From Natronorubrum texcoconense (lineage in GTDB: Archaea; Halobacteriota; Halobacteria; Halobacteriales; Natrialbaceae), in assembly GCF_900100335.1 (NCBI RefSeq), contig NZ_FNFE01000001.1:1178001-1242000 (forward strand): DNA of 64,000 bases, read 5' to 3'. The notes below the pieces were generated by a model, which saw only the letters and a list, made by a program, of their open reading frames with translations, had not been told where the DNA came from and did not search any database. Positions 16,765-26,067 of this stretch are shown here, piece after piece. Numbering within the stretch: the first letter of the stretch is position 1; the number at the start of each line of letters is the position of its first letter. A program made the position numbers and the translations under genes.

Positions 16765-18468
16765 TCAGTGCTCGGTCTCTCGAGAGACCGAGCGCGCTGC
16801 AAGCAGTGTGACGGCAGCGACGAGCACCACGATGACCGAGACTCCAGCGGCGAATAGTTGGCTGTACGGTGCCGTCGTCTTCGATTCCGTTTCGGTCGCG
16901 CCGTCCGCGGAACCGGTATCGATCGCCTCTCGAGTGTCGACGAGTGCGTCGGTAGCAGCCTTGGCGTCGACGATGCCGTGCCCGTAGCGCGTGTCCATCG
17001 TGTCCGCGTCCGCGCCGTCGGGTTTCCAGGTCGTCCCGTAGAGTGCCGTCGAGATCTCCTCGGCCGTCGCATCGGGTTCGGCCGACAACATCAGCGCGAT
17101 CGTTCCCGAGACGTGTGGGGTCGCCATCGAGGTGCCCGGCATGGGCTGATAGCCGCCGCCGGGGACCGCGCTGAAGACGGCGACACCGTGTGCCACCACG
17201 TCGGGGACGACGTACGACGACGGCCACGACGCTTGCTCGTGAGTCCAGTCGCTTCGATCGATCGTTTCGCCGCCGGAGAAGGAAGCGACGGTCCCGTCCG
17301 CGTGAACGGCGCCGACGCTGATGGCCTCGTAGACGTTTCCGGGCGAGTTTGAGGTCTCCTCGCCGTCGTTGCCGATCGCTGCGACGACGACGGCACCGCT
17401 ATCGACGGCGTTTTGCACCGGATCGATCAGTGCGCTCTGTGTGCCCGTCGACCCGAGACTCATACTGATCACGTCCGCGTCCTCCTCGAGCGCCCACTCC
17501 ATGCCGGCGATGATCTGTGCGAACGAACCGCTAGTCTCGTGTAGGACGAGTCCGTGGAGCAACTCCGCGTCCGGTGCGACGCCGATCTGCGCCCCGCTCG
17601 CGGCGTTGCCTGCGACCGTCCCGCTGACGTGCGTGCCGTGAGTGCCGGAGTCGTGCGGCGTCGACCCCTCGACGCGCTCGCCCGCCGCGTCGAACTCCGC
17701 CCAGCCGCCCGGGTACGTCGGATCCGACGGATCTTCCGTGTGGAGATCGATCGAGGGATGATCGGCGTCGACGCCGGTGTCGAGAACGGCAACCCTGACG
17801 CCGTCACCGCGGGTGTCGTACGAGTCCCAGACCGCCGGCGCGTTCAGTTGTGCGATACCCGGTGTCGTCAACCGAGTCGTAGCACTGGTTTCGTCGCCAT
17901 CGACCGGCATCTCTGCCGTACTATTCGTCCCGTCGACCGTCGGCTCCTCGGGAACGGAGAGCTCGAAGTTTTCGTGGACCGCTTCGACGGGGTCGGCGGC
18001 CGCGAGGAGCTCGAGCGTCTCGAGGTCGATCCGGTCGGCGTCGACCTCGAGGAGGACGGCGTTGGTCAGCCAGAACTCCGATTCGACGCTGACGCCGGGC
18101 GTGTCGGCGACGTGCTCGAGAAGCGACTCCTGTGTCTCCGCGGCGTGGTCCTCGAGGAGTCGTTCGGCCTCCGTCTCGGTCGCGTCCGCGGGGATGGTCG
18201 CTTCCTCGAGTCGAAGCACGACCTCGATCGTTCCGGTAGCCGATTCGATGGAGTCCTCGACGTCGGTGTGGATCGTGCCGTTCGCGGAGCCGGCCGTCGT
18301 TTGACCCTGAACCATCCCTGTTCCGCCGTCGGCAGCGGTGGTCGGTTCGAATCCACTGGACGCAGCGAGCGCGGGCGTGAGCAGCGCCGTCGTCACCAAC
18401 AGACAGACGAGTGTAACGGTGAGAAGACGAACGGCCCCGGCAGTCGGAGCCGCACGGTGTGCCGCCAT
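16765..18468 (-). CDS. Secreted, membrane-anchored subtilisin-like protease (S8)
   Basis: A 567-residue protein with a Sec-type signal (about 13-36, ending PALAA) and an inhibitor-like prodomain (~80-175). The subtilase domain follows, with Asp230 (VAVLDTGVD), His277 (HGTHVSGT), oxyanion Asn367 (AAIGNDGE) and Ser447 (PGTSMATPH). A C-terminal TM helix (~540-560) follows a Thr/Ser-rich linker, so the enzyme is probably tethered outside the cell. The signal lacks a twin-arginine motif, unlike typical halolysins. It lies convergent to coxAC. Confidence 0.93.
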   Translation of the reverse strand: MAAHRAAPTAGAVRLLTVTLVCLLVTTALLTPALAASSGFEPTTAADGGTGMVQGQTTAGSANGTIHTDVEDSIESATGTIEVVLRLEEATIPADATETEAERLLEDHAAETQESLLEHVADTPGVSVESEFWLTNAVLLEVDADRIDLETLELLAAADPVEAVHENFELSVPEEPTVDGTNSTAEMPVDGDETSATTRLTTPGIAQLNAPAVWDSYDTRGDGVRVAVLDTGVDADHPSIDLHTEDPSDPTYPGGWAEFDAAGERVEGSTPHDSGTHGTHVSGTVAGNAASGAQIGVAPDAELLHGLVLHETSGSFAQIIAGMEWALEEDADVISMSLGSTGTQSALIDPVQNAVDSGAVVVAAIGNDGEETSNSPGNVYEAISVGAVHADGTVASFSGGETIDRSDWTHEQASWPSSYVVPDVVAHGVAVFSAVPGGGYQPMPGTSMATPHVSGTIALMLSAEPDATAEEISTALYGTTWKPDGADADTMDTRYGHGIVDAKAATDALVDTREAIDTGSADGATETESKTTAPYSQLFAAGVSVIVVLVAAVTLLAARSVSRETEH

Positions 18469-18525
18469 GATACGCCAACTGGGTAGTCATGGGATAAAGA
18501 TATTCTGGAGACTGAACTGGTCCGT

Positions 18526-18723
18526 TCAGCCGGCCCGGACGAGCGCGTAGACGGAGGGAAACACGAAGGAGGCCGGAGAGACGGTGACGGCCGCTTTGAG
18601 GTGGGACGTGAAGAGTTCGTACTCCTCACCGCCACGCTCGTCCTCGAACGCCGCTCGTTCGTCCGCGGTGAGTTTGTCGAAGTGGGTGATACAGAGGTGA
18701 TCGTGGCTTGGTGGGTCCGACAC
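18526..18723 (-). CDS. Hypothetical small protein, 65 aa
   Basis: The frame starts at a GTG at 18723 and has strongly haloarchaeal codon use. It contains HDHLCITHFDKLTADERAAF, an acidic helix (EDERGGEEYELF) and a hydrophobic end (ASFVFPSVYALVRAG). I recognise no family. It lies between the membrane protein at 18781-20184 and the subtilase, all on one strand, so it may belong to the same transcript. Confidence 0.5.
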   Translation of the reverse strand: MSDPPSHDHLCITHFDKLTADERAAFEDERGGEEYELFTSHLKAAVTVSPASFVFPSVYALVRAG

Positions 18724-18780
18724 TGTGTATTTCGGTGTCCGATCGCTGCGACTGGCGACCGTCTGTCGGACCGGGACGGT

Positions 18781-20184
18781 TCAGCCAGGTACGTAGACCG
18801 GTTCCATAGCGGGCGCCGAGACGAGATACAGACTCACTATGGTAAAAAGAATCATGACGACGATGAAGGGGTACTGGCTCCGGATCGCTTGCAGCTTCTC
18901 AGGGAACAGTTCGAACGAGACGGTGTGAGAGATCCAGACGGCGAGGAGATGGCCGACGAGGATTCCGGCGATCTCGACGTAGCCGAACCACGACGTCAGC
19001 ACGTACTGGGTCGGGTTCTCGGGCGGATTCAGCGGGGCGACCATCGTATCGACGAGCGACGGCCACAGCGAGATCGAGAACCCGATGTAGTGGGCGAAGT
19101 GATAGCCGGCCGCGATGGCGAGCAGCGGCGGTGCGAACCGGAGGGCGAGATACCGCTGCGAGAGGTGCGTCCCAGCACGCTCGCGCGTCCTGGCGGCGGC
19201 GAGCCAGTACACCGTCCAGAAGAGGGCAAAGCCGGCCAGCAACAGCCCCAGATAGACGATCTGGGGTGGGATCCCGAGAGCAACGAACAGTTCGACGGTT
19301 CGAACGCCCGGTACGGTGACGATGAAGCCGCTGTAAATCAGCTCCCAGACGAGCACGAGGACGAACGCGACCAGCGAGACGTCGGTGACCACGTCGTCGT
19401 CGCTGAGCCTCGAGCCGGGATAGCGAACCTCGAGCCCGTCGTCGGTTCGCTGGATGGGTGCGACCGCCCCGTAGAGTCGGAACCAGACGGAGATCGGATC
19501 TCCCCTCCGGAACCACGTCTCGGGGGAGAAGACGACGGCACAGCCGATCGTGAGCGCGGAGTACGCGAGAACCACGGCGACGAGCGCGCGCGCCGAACTG
19601 CTCAACGGCACGAGTAACTCGAGCCAGATGAGCGCGAGGAGCGTGCCCACGGCGGGCCAGGAGTCGAGCCACGCGGGGTAGGTGGCGTAGCCGTTCGGGA
19701 GGGAGACGGCGATCCGACGCCAGGGGTTGAGCGCGTGCCACGGACTGCCGATCGTGTACGCGACGATCGTCAACAGCGCACGGCCACCGACGAACGTCAA
19801 CAGGACGGCGGCGCTGAAGTTGCCGAGCTGGGGGCCGACGAGGCCGACGACGACGATGAACACCAGCGCAGCGATGCCGAGCGTTCCGAGCAACAGCGAG
19901 CCCGCCGTCTGAAGACGTGTCGTAGGGAACGCAACCGTATCGTCGTGGAAGCTGGCGATGACGTCGCGATCGGTTACCAACATCGTCATCAGCGCCGACG
20001 CGCCGACGACGCCGCCACCCGTCGCGAGATACAGCCACGTCGGGACCGTCGTCTCGCCGCTTTGCTCCGAGAGTCCGACGGCGACGTTGCTCGCTGCGAC
20101 GATGCCAGCGCCGACGGCGAGCGCGACGAGCACGAACGCGCCCGCGAGTCCGGCCCGTCGGAGGAGTACCCAACGTCTACCCAT
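18781..20184 (-). CDS. Polytopic membrane protein next to cytochrome oxidase genes
   Basis: A 467-residue protein with about 10-12 predicted TM helices and short loops. Notable segments are GSPWHALNPWRRI, WFRRGDPISVWFRLYGAVAP and a conserved-looking GYHFAHYIGFSISLWPSL. I know no function. Similar proteins occur beside oxidase genes in haloarchaea, so an assembly or metal-handling role is conceivable, but the sequence does not prove it. The His residues in its TM segments could bind haem or metal. It is divergent from the CoxD-like gene. Confidence 0.7.
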   Translation of the reverse strand: MGRRWVLLRRAGLAGAFVLVALAVGAGIVAASNVAVGLSEQSGETTVPTWLYLATGGGVVGASALMTMLVTDRDVIASFHDDTVAFPTTRLQTAGSLLLGTLGIAALVFIVVVGLVGPQLGNFSAAVLLTFVGGRALLTIVAYTIGSPWHALNPWRRIAVSLPNGYATYPAWLDSWPAVGTLLALIWLELLVPLSSSARALVAVVLAYSALTIGCAVVFSPETWFRRGDPISVWFRLYGAVAPIQRTDDGLEVRYPGSRLSDDDVVTDVSLVAFVLVLVWELIYSGFIVTVPGVRTVELFVALGIPPQIVYLGLLLAGFALFWTVYWLAAARTRERAGTHLSQRYLALRFAPPLLAIAAGYHFAHYIGFSISLWPSLVDTMVAPLNPPENPTQYVLTSWFGYVEIAGILVGHLLAVWISHTVSFELFPEKLQAIRSQYPFIVVMILFTIVSLYLVSAPAMEPVYVPG

Positions 20185-20320
20185 TGCTCGAGCGTTAGCC
20201 CGTGGTTCTATTTACGTGTCGTTTCGGACGACGAGCCTACCGAAGATGTTCGCCAAAAGCACGCGTTGCGGAGCGGGACGGCCCGTCGGCGAACGGCCGT
20301 GACCGATCGTATGAGGAAGG

Positions 20321-20326
20321 TATAAG
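20321..20326 (+). promoter_or_regulatory. TATA box of the CoxD-like gene
   Basis: TATAAG lies 26-31 bp before the ATG at 20352, the spacing of a haloarchaeal leaderless promoter. Confidence 0.5.
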
Positions 20327-20351
20327 TGGCCGTCATCCGGATTGTACACCA

Positions 20352-20618
20352 ATGGCTGACGTTCGGACATACACTCTCATATACGTCGTACTGTTAGCGC
20401 TCGGAACGGGCAAGTTCCTGTTCTTCGAGCTCGACCAGATATTCTCGGAGCAGATGGCGATTATCGGGACGATTATCCTCGCGGTCGTCAAGTCGCTGTT
20501 GATCGCCGGCTACTACCAGCACCTCCGAGACGAACCGCGCTCGATCACCTACATGATGCTCGTTGCCGTGTTCATGGTGTTCCTGCTGACGGTCGCAGCG
20601 GGCTACTCCATCCAGTAA
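20352..20618 (+). CDS. Cytochrome oxidase subunit IV (CoxD-like)
   Basis: An 88-residue membrane protein starting MADVRTYTLIYVVLLALGTG. It has three TM helices (about 6-24, 34-52 and 65-85). The intervening YYQHLRDEPRSITY is typical of the prokaryotic COX4 family, which stabilises the catalytic core. It is separated from coxB and coxAC by the subtilase and the polytopic gene, but clearly belongs to the same oxidase. Confidence 0.88.
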   Translation: MADVRTYTLIYVVLLALGTGKFLFFELDQIFSEQMAIIGTIILAVVKSLLIAGYYQHLRDEPRSITYMMLVAVFMVFLLTVAAGYSIQ

Positions 20619-21204
20619 CGGTCACGAACTCGCCGTTCTTTCCGAGCGACGTCATCCACTCGTCTCTTCTCTCACGTCCGACTTGCGAAGAGCGGTTCGT
20701 CACGCTCCGCTCGACAGTTACCGAAAGCGTTGGTCCGACGTCTCGAGTCGATCAGCGCGCGCTTGATCCGGGCTGTTACCGACCGCTATCGAACGGACCG
20801 CGTAGACGGCCGACTGCGGCCGAATTTTCTGTGTCCTCGTTCGAGTTGTGCTCGAGTGGTGGGTCGCAGTAGCCGCTGAGCACTCGCTGCCGGCCGGCCA
20901 CCGTTGATCAGAGGCGAACGATGAGTGACGAGCGACCGGTGACCGCACGAACGCGGGGAGCGCGGAGAACGATTCGATACGTGACTCGAGCCGGCTCGAT
21001 TCGGCGTTGACGCGTCCGACGCGCTCGTCGTCTCCGAAGGTCTCGCGATAGGGACTGCTTCGCTCTTGCGTACTGTGTGCGACAACACGAGCGCGGGCCA
21101 TGCGCTTGCGAGCGGCGTTCGTCGTCGAGACGCGTCGCTGTCACTGGTGTGAGAAGCGAACGGGAGAACCGCAAAGAAAAACCGTGGATCGAGACGTGCG
21201 CCGG
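20619..21204. other. Intergenic, 586 bp, downstream of coxD and secY
   Basis: Two convergent transcripts end here. I find no frame with convincing codon use. On the minus strand TTTTTCTTT lies around 21174-21182, about 25 bp past the secY stop, and is a candidate terminator of the ribosomal operon. The remainder holds nothing I can support. Confidence 0.4.
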
Positions 21205-22665
21205 TTATTCGCGGCCGAACATCTGGCGCATCATCGGGTGCATCTCCATCATCTGCTCCTCGGCGATCTCCTCGTACAGCTTGTACGTGATGGAGACTGC
21301 CAGCAGCAGCCCGGTTCCCGTCACACCACCAACCGTTCCGAGCATGTTCGCCCAGACGGCCAGCAGGCCGACGAGTGCACCGCCAATGACGGTCACTTGC
21401 GGGATGTATCGCTCCATGACCTTCTCGATGACGCCGACGTTCTGTCGGAAGCCGGGGATCTGCATCCCGGAGTTCTGGATCTGGCGCGCGGTCGCCTCGG
21501 GACCCATGTTGGTGGTCTCGACCCAGAAGATGGCGAAGATCGCCCCGCCGATGACCATGAACGTCAGGTCGACGGAGATACGGATCAACACCATCCACGC
21601 GTCCTGCGTGACGGCACCGGTCCACCACATCCAGTCCTGTGGCGAGTAGATCGGCGCGGTGTAGTAGAAGAACCCGCTGACGGGTTCTTCACCGGAGTAG
21701 TTACCCAGCCACGCGGGCATCCCGGCCCACTGACTGTTCAGGATCTGGCCCATGAACTGAATGTTCGCCTGCAGCGCGCGAACGAGGATCATCGGCAGGA
21801 CGCTCGCATAGATGAGCTTCACCGGGAAGCGTCCGCGAGCACCCTTGACGCGGGCGTGACTGAGCGGGATCTCGACCCGCACGGACTCCGCGTAGACGAC
21901 GATACTGAAGATCAGCAGCGTCGTCAGTAAGGCGACGATCTGGCCCTCGCCGAGCAAGAGCGTGTAGAGTCCGTCGCCGGAGACGAGCGAACCGGTCTCG
22001 ATCTGACCGGTGAGGATCCGGTACCAGTCGTAGAAGAACCCGTCGGCGCTGGGCTGGATGAACCCGGTGACGAGTCGCTGGCTCACGCTGGCGATGATGA
22101 ACAGCCCGATCCCGCTGCCGATCCCCCACTTACTGACGACCTCGTCCATGTACAGGATGAGGATCCCGCCAATGAAGATCTGGGTGAACATCAGCACCTG
22201 GATTTCGGTCTGTCCGAACTCGAGACCGCCGAGAGCCAGTGACTGCTGGGCTGGCAGGAAGCCGCCGGCGAACACCATCGGGAGCGCAGTCAGCGCCGTC
22301 ATGATGATGACGAGCAGTTTCTGCAGCCCCTGGTAGAGCACCTGGTCCCGCGGATCGTCCGTGTCGAGACCGAGCAGGTTGGCACCACCGAGCAGCTGTA
22401 AGACGATGCTGGCGGTGACGATCGGTCCGATACCGACCTGCATCAGCGACCCCATCTCGCCGGCGAGCACCGAACGGAACTCGCCGAAGATGTCGGTCGC
22501 CTCTCCGCCCTGCAACCCGAGCAAGGCGATGTTCGTCAGGAAGAAGTACAACACGAGGATCCCCGCAGTCCACGCCAGCTTGCGCTTGAAGGGAACGTGT
22601 CCCTCCGGACGGCGGACTGCAGGCATCCGCGTCAAGACCGGTTCAGCGGCTTCCTTCCATCCCAT
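21205..22665 (-). CDS. secY: Preprotein translocase subunit SecY
   Basis: A 486-residue channel subunit with ten TM segments. The plug and first helix (WTAGILVLYFFLTNIALLG), QVGIGPIVTASIVLQLLGG (TM2), and the cytosolic loop VRVEIPLSHARVKGARGRFP are recognisable. The last carries the conserved basic residues that contact the ribosome. The C-terminal tail is Met-rich (EEQMMEMHPMMRQMFG). It is the last gene of the ribosomal operon and starts 3 bp after the uL15 stop. In most archaea adk follows directly; here ~9.6 kb intervene. Confidence 0.97.
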   Translation of the reverse strand: MGWKEAAEPVLTRMPAVRRPEGHVPFKRKLAWTAGILVLYFFLTNIALLGLQGGEATDIFGEFRSVLAGEMGSLMQVGIGPIVTASIVLQLLGGANLLGLDTDDPRDQVLYQGLQKLLVIIMTALTALPMVFAGGFLPAQQSLALGGLEFGQTEIQVLMFTQIFIGGILILYMDEVVSKWGIGSGIGLFIIASVSQRLVTGFIQPSADGFFYDWYRILTGQIETGSLVSGDGLYTLLLGEGQIVALLTTLLIFSIVVYAESVRVEIPLSHARVKGARGRFPVKLIYASVLPMILVRALQANIQFMGQILNSQWAGMPAWLGNYSGEEPVSGFFYYTAPIYSPQDWMWWTGAVTQDAWMVLIRISVDLTFMVIGGAIFAIFWVETTNMGPEATARQIQNSGMQIPGFRQNVGVIEKVMERYIPQVTVIGGALVGLLAVWANMLGTVGGVTGTGLLLAVSITYKLYEEIAEEQMMEMHPMMRQMFGRE

Positions 22666-22668
22666 ATG

Positions 22669-23172
22669 TTAGTCCTCGTTCTGTTCGTCGTCGGCTTCTT
22701 CGGCCTCAGCTTCGGCTTCCGCGGCCTGCTGTGCTCGTTCCGTGAGCACGGCCTCGCCGCCGGCAGCTTCGAGTTTCTCCTCGGCGGATTCGGAGAAATC
22801 GTCTGCCGTAATCTCGAGGGAGTTTCGAACCTGTCCCGAGCCGAGAACCTTCACCTTGTCGACCTCGTGTCCGTCTTCGACGACGTCGCGAGCGTCGATC
22901 GCGTAGCCGTCGTCGGTTTCATCTGCGAGATCGTCGGCGACGTACAGGATCGCGTCCTCGTCGAGTTTCTGGACGTCGATCTCCGCGACCTCGTCGCGGA
23001 TGTTCTGCGGTCGCTTGAAGCCGTGTTTGCCCTTCGGTTCGTAGTTGTGGAACTCGTGTTTGCTACGTCCAGCACGGCCGCGGCCACCGCGATGGCCCGC
23101 ACCGCGTCGGTTCTTGTGGGTGCCGCCGCTGTGGGTGCGCGATCCGCGCTGGCGTCGTTTTTTACTCGTCAT
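22669..23172 (-). CDS. rpl15: Ribosomal protein uL15
   Basis: A 167-residue large-subunit protein. The basic, Gly-rich N terminus (SKKRRQRGSRTHSGGTHKN) threads into rRNA. The globular part contains YEPKGKHGFKRPQNIRDEVA and KVLGSGQVRNSLEITADDF. A very acidic haloarchaeal C-terminal tail (AEAEAEEADDEQNED) extends it. Neighbours are uL30, 2 bp upstream, and SecY downstream. Confidence 0.97.
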   Translation of the reverse strand: MTSKKRRQRGSRTHSGGTHKNRRGAGHRGGRGRAGRSKHEFHNYEPKGKHGFKRPQNIRDEVAEIDVQKLDEDAILYVADDLADETDDGYAIDARDVVEDGHEVDKVKVLGSGQVRNSLEITADDFSESAEEKLEAAGGEAVLTERAQQAAEAEAEAEEADDEQNED

Positions 23173-23174
23173 GG

Positions 23175-23642
23175 TTATCGCATCGATTCTAGCAGGTCGT
23201 TAATCTGCGCTGTTGTATGCTTTCCGAGTTGGCCGCCTTCGACAGTCGGCTTCTTGATGCCGTCGTGGCCGCCTCGTGGTGGGTGCAGTCGAAGCGTCGG
23301 CGACAGACCCTGCTCGCGCAGCGTCGTCTCCTCTGCGAGCAGTGCCTCGGCGAGTCCACCGAAGTCGTCGAAGTCGGTGTGCTCACCGAGCCACTCCTCG
23401 TCGACGTCTGCCTGTTTGCCCTCGAGGGGCTCCGCTCGCTTCGCGAGCAGCGTCTCGAGGACGTCGGCATCCGGTTCGCCGACAGCGACGTAATCGTTGA
23501 CCTTCGAGATCATGCCCTGATAGGCGTCGGTCTCGGGGACGAGCGTGCAGTGGTTGACGCTGTGAATGTTGAGCATCTCCAGGGTGTCCTGGATATCGCC
23601 CTTACGATTTACCTCACCGCGGACCTGAACGATCGCTTTCAT
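23175..23642 (-). CDS. rpl30: Ribosomal protein uL30
   Basis: A 155-residue archaeal-length uL30. It begins [20 protein letters not shown] and continues [20 protein letters not shown]. The archaeal C-terminal extension ends THYK-free, with [16 protein letters not shown]. Its start overlaps the uS5 stop by 4 bp, so the two are translationally coupled. Confidence 0.97.
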   Translation of the reverse strand: MKAIVQVRGEVNRKGDIQDTLEMLNIHSVNHCTLVPETDAYQGMISKVNDYVAVGEPDADVLETLLAKRAEPLEGKQADVDEEWLGEHTDFDDFGGLAEALLAEETTLREQGLSPTLRLHPPRGGHDGIKKPTVEGGQLGKHTTAQINDLLESMR

Positions 23643-24292
23643 TGGTCAGCCACCTCGGCTTCGTCCTGTCGACCCCGCTGCTGGGGCTGGCGCGACTGCG
23701 ATGCGTTCTCGAGTGCGTTGAACGTCGCCTTCGCGAGGTTGACGGTCGTTCGGGTGTTGCCGTGACTCTTAGTCCAGGCGTTTTCGATGCCGGCCAGTTC
23801 GAGGACGTGACGGACGGTGTCGCTCGCGGCCAGTCCGAGCCCTTCGGGCGCGGGAATGACTTCGACCTCGACGGAGCCGGCTTTGCCGGTCGTCCGACGG
23901 GTCAGCGAGTGTGGCCGATCCGAACGGTCCTCCCAGGAACCGGAGCCGCGTGGCACCTGGATGATGTTCAGCTTCGCGATACCGATCGCCTTCTGGATGG
24001 CGGAGCCGACCTGATCGTCTCGGCCTTCCGCGTAGCCGACGTAGCCGTCGCGGTTACCGACCGCGACGACACACCGGAACTTCACGCGGCGTCCGGAGTC
24101 GGTCATCCGCTGGACCATGTTGATGTCCAGCACTTCGTCGTCCAGTCCGGGGAGGAGCTGGTCGACGATCTCGGGCTCCTTCAGCGGGAGTCCCGAGGCG
24201 AGGGCGGTCGCCATATCGTCGATCTCGCCCTCTTGGACCTTCCGACCGAGACGGGTGACGGGTTCCCATCCGCTGTCGTTGTAGTTGCTCAT
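23639..24292 (-). CDS. rps5: Ribosomal protein uS5
   Basis: A 217-residue small-subunit protein important for decoding accuracy. The double-stranded RNA-binding part reads [20 protein letters not shown]. The C-terminal domain contains [20 protein letters not shown] and [14 protein letters not shown]. It overlaps uL18 and uL30 by 4 bp each. Confidence 0.97.
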   Translation of the reverse strand: MSNYNDSGWEPVTRLGRKVQEGEIDDMATALASGLPLKEPEIVDQLLPGLDDEVLDINMVQRMTDSGRRVKFRCVVAVGNRDGYVGYAEGRDDQVGSAIQKAIGIAKLNIIQVPRGSGSWEDRSDRPHSLTRRTTGKAGSVEVEVIPAPEGLGLAASDTVRHVLELAGIENAWTKSHGNTRTTVNLAKATFNALENASQSRQPQQRGRQDEAEVADQ

Positions 24293-24837
24293 TCGAGAAT
24301 CGCCTCTCGTACTTCGTCGAAGTGATCTGGGAGATCCGCTGCGTCGAACTCCCCGCTGTACAGCGGCTCGTCGAGCTGTTCGGCGTACTCGGCGATGTGT
24401 TCGCCGCGGGTACGCGACCAGTCTGCGAGCACGCTATCGTTGTGCGGAATCTCGAGACCGGCGTCGATGGCCCCTTCCTGCACTGCGAACACCTTGTTCC
24501 CGGGCGTGGCCGTGTTGAGACCGATGTCGAGGACCGCTTCCTCGAGACCGGCGTCGACGGCTCGTTTGCCGGCCAGCAGTCCGGTCAGATACGCCGCGGA
24601 GATGTTGCTTGTCGGGGCTTCCCAGCCGTACTCCTCTAGGTCGCTGGAGTGTGCGCTTGCGAGCGTCTCGTCTCCCTGAGGTCCGGGAGTGATCAGCTGC
24701 GCCGTAGTGTGCTTGTTGCTCTTGCGAGCGACGAGGCGGGGCTTTCCCGATTTCAGCAGGCGCAACCTCTGGTGGTAGTCCGTCCGGACCTCACGGCGAC
24801 GCCGCATCGGTACCTTATATCGTGGTCCTGTCGCCAT
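24289..24837 (-). CDS. rpl18: Ribosomal protein uL18
   Basis: A 182-residue 5S-rRNA-binding protein. The N terminus [20 protein letters not shown] and [20 protein letters not shown] is the conserved RNA-binding part. The middle contains [20 protein letters not shown] and the archaeal C-terminal extension is acidic. The start overlaps the eL19 stop by 1 bp. Confidence 0.97.
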   Translation of the reverse strand: MATGPRYKVPMRRRREVRTDYHQRLRLLKSGKPRLVARKSNKHTTAQLITPGPQGDETLASAHSSDLEEYGWEAPTSNISAAYLTGLLAGKRAVDAGLEEAVLDIGLNTATPGNKVFAVQEGAIDAGLEIPHNDSVLADWSRTRGEHIAEYAEQLDEPLYSGEFDAADLPDHFDEVREAILE

Positions 24838-25286
24838 TATTGGTCACCGTAGGTTTCGTCGATGTAGTTCAACAGGTACTGGACGCTCCGGAACTCCCCA
24901 CCGCCAGCCTTCTTGTAGAGCTGTCGGTACTGCGTGGGCGTCAGCTCGCCCGAATCGCGGAGTTCACGCAGCTTCCGTCGCTGTGCGCGAATCTTGTTCT
25001 GCCACTCTTCTTTCTCGTTCTGGCGTGCGCCCTTCTTGCCGCGGCGCTTGCCCGGGCCTTTCTGGTGTCCGTACGCGCGCTTCTTGTTGCGCTCACGGGC
25101 ACGGCCTCGAGAGTTGCCGGAGGCGTCGTCGGCCTGAATGCGACCTTCGTCGACGAGGTCGCGGATCTCGTCGCGGGTGATCGCTTCGGCGATCTCCGAC
25201 TGGGCGTCGGGATCGAGCCAGACGCGGTTCTGACCGACGTCCAAGACGTCGGCTGCGAGTCGCTTCTGTGCGGAGAGATCAGTCAT
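24837..25286 (-). CDS. rpl19e: Ribosomal protein eL19
   Basis: A 149-residue protein: [20 protein letters not shown], then a long basic helix region ([20 protein letters not shown]) and [20 protein letters not shown]. It overlaps eL32 by 8 bp and abuts uL18. The archaeal/eukaryotic family has no bacterial counterpart. Confidence 0.97.
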   Translation of the reverse strand: MTDLSAQKRLAADVLDVGQNRVWLDPDAQSEIAEAITRDEIRDLVDEGRIQADDASGNSRGRARERNKKRAYGHQKGPGKRRGKKGARQNEKEEWQNKIRAQRRKLRELRDSGELTPTQYRQLYKKAGGGEFRSVQYLLNYIDETYGDQ

Positions 25287-26019
25287 TTGATTCCACCTCG
25301 ACTTCTTCGTAGGTCGGGTTCAGGACGCGAACGCCCTGTTCCTCTGCTTCCTCTTCGATCCGTTCGCGCTTGCGCGCGCCGACCGAGGAGGCGATGCGGA
25401 CCGCTTCGCGAGAGCCGTCGACACCCTCGAGGTCGTTCGTGTTCTCGACGTAGACCTCGTCGAAGCCACTGGGGTGTTTCCCTCGCACGGCTTCGGGGGT
25501 GCGGTAGCCGGCCTGGACCTTGGGGCCCTTGCCTTTGACACCGCGGCGTTGTTTCGACAGCTGCCCGCGCGGGCGGCGCCAGGACTCCGGCGTCCGCTTT
25601 TTCTTGTGGTAGTCCTGTCGGTTGAACTGCGGCTTTCCTTCGCTCTGCCGGCGACCGAGGAGTCGCTCCTCGTCGTCGGAGAGTTCGGGCGTCTTCTCGG
25701 TCAGCCCGCGGGGCTGCAGTTCGGTTTCGACGTCGTCTGCCACGTCGGCCTCCTCGTCGGCGCCTTCGTCTTCGATCTCGGCGTCGGTCTCTTCTGAGAC
25801 CTCGAGGTCGCCGACGTCGGCTTTGATACGGGCCGCGAGTGCGTTCCCGATACCTTCGGCTTCGGCCAGGTCGTCCTGGTCTGCCTCTTTGACGTCCTCG
25901 ATGGAGTCGAATCCGGCGTCGCGCAGGGCCTCTGCCTTGCTCGCACCGACGCCGCTGATGTCTTCGAGCTCCTGGGGCTCGTCTTCGGCCGAGTTGTCTT
26001 CGGGTTCTTCGTCTGCCAT
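25279..26019 (-). CDS. rpl32e: Ribosomal protein eL32 with N-terminal helix-hairpin-helix domain
   Basis: A 246-residue form, about twice the usual archaeal length. Residues ~15-70 carry a helix-hairpin-helix pair ([20 protein letters not shown] and [20 protein letters not shown]). An acidic spacer (~75-105) leads to the true eL32 domain from ~115: [40 protein letters not shown]. Extended haloarchaeal eL32 proteins are known. The ATG at 26019 has a strong GGAGGTG ribosome site at 26028-26034, which falls in the expected last codons of uL6. Confidence 0.96.
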   Translation of the reverse strand: MADEEPEDNSAEDEPQELEDISGVGASKAEALRDAGFDSIEDVKEADQDDLAEAEGIGNALAARIKADVGDLEVSEETDAEIEDEGADEEADVADDVETELQPRGLTEKTPELSDDEERLLGRRQSEGKPQFNRQDYHKKKRTPESWRRPRGQLSKQRRGVKGKGPKVQAGYRTPEAVRGKHPSGFDEVYVENTNDLEGVDGSREAVRIASSVGARKRERIEEEAEEQGVRVLNPTYEEVEVESND

Positions 26020-26022
26020 CTA

Positions 26023-26067
26023 TCAGGCACCTCCTTTGACGGGTTTCTCGGTGATGTAGACCCCGTC
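26023..26067 (-). pseudogene. rpl6: Orphaned uL6 C-terminal codons after an in-frame amber stop
   Basis: Reading on from the uL6 TAG (26068-26070) in the same frame gives DGVYITEKPVKGGA and then TGA at 26023-26025. This matches the usual archaeal uL6 ending. The expected codon at the TAG is CAG (Gln), a single C-to-T difference. The codons also overlap the eL32 ribosome site. Confidence 0.8.

Noticed and set aside
20718-21174. Minus-strand frames downstream of secY as genes
   Set aside because: Arg-rich, no recognisable fold and third-position composition unlike neighbours; probably spacer between convergent transcripts.
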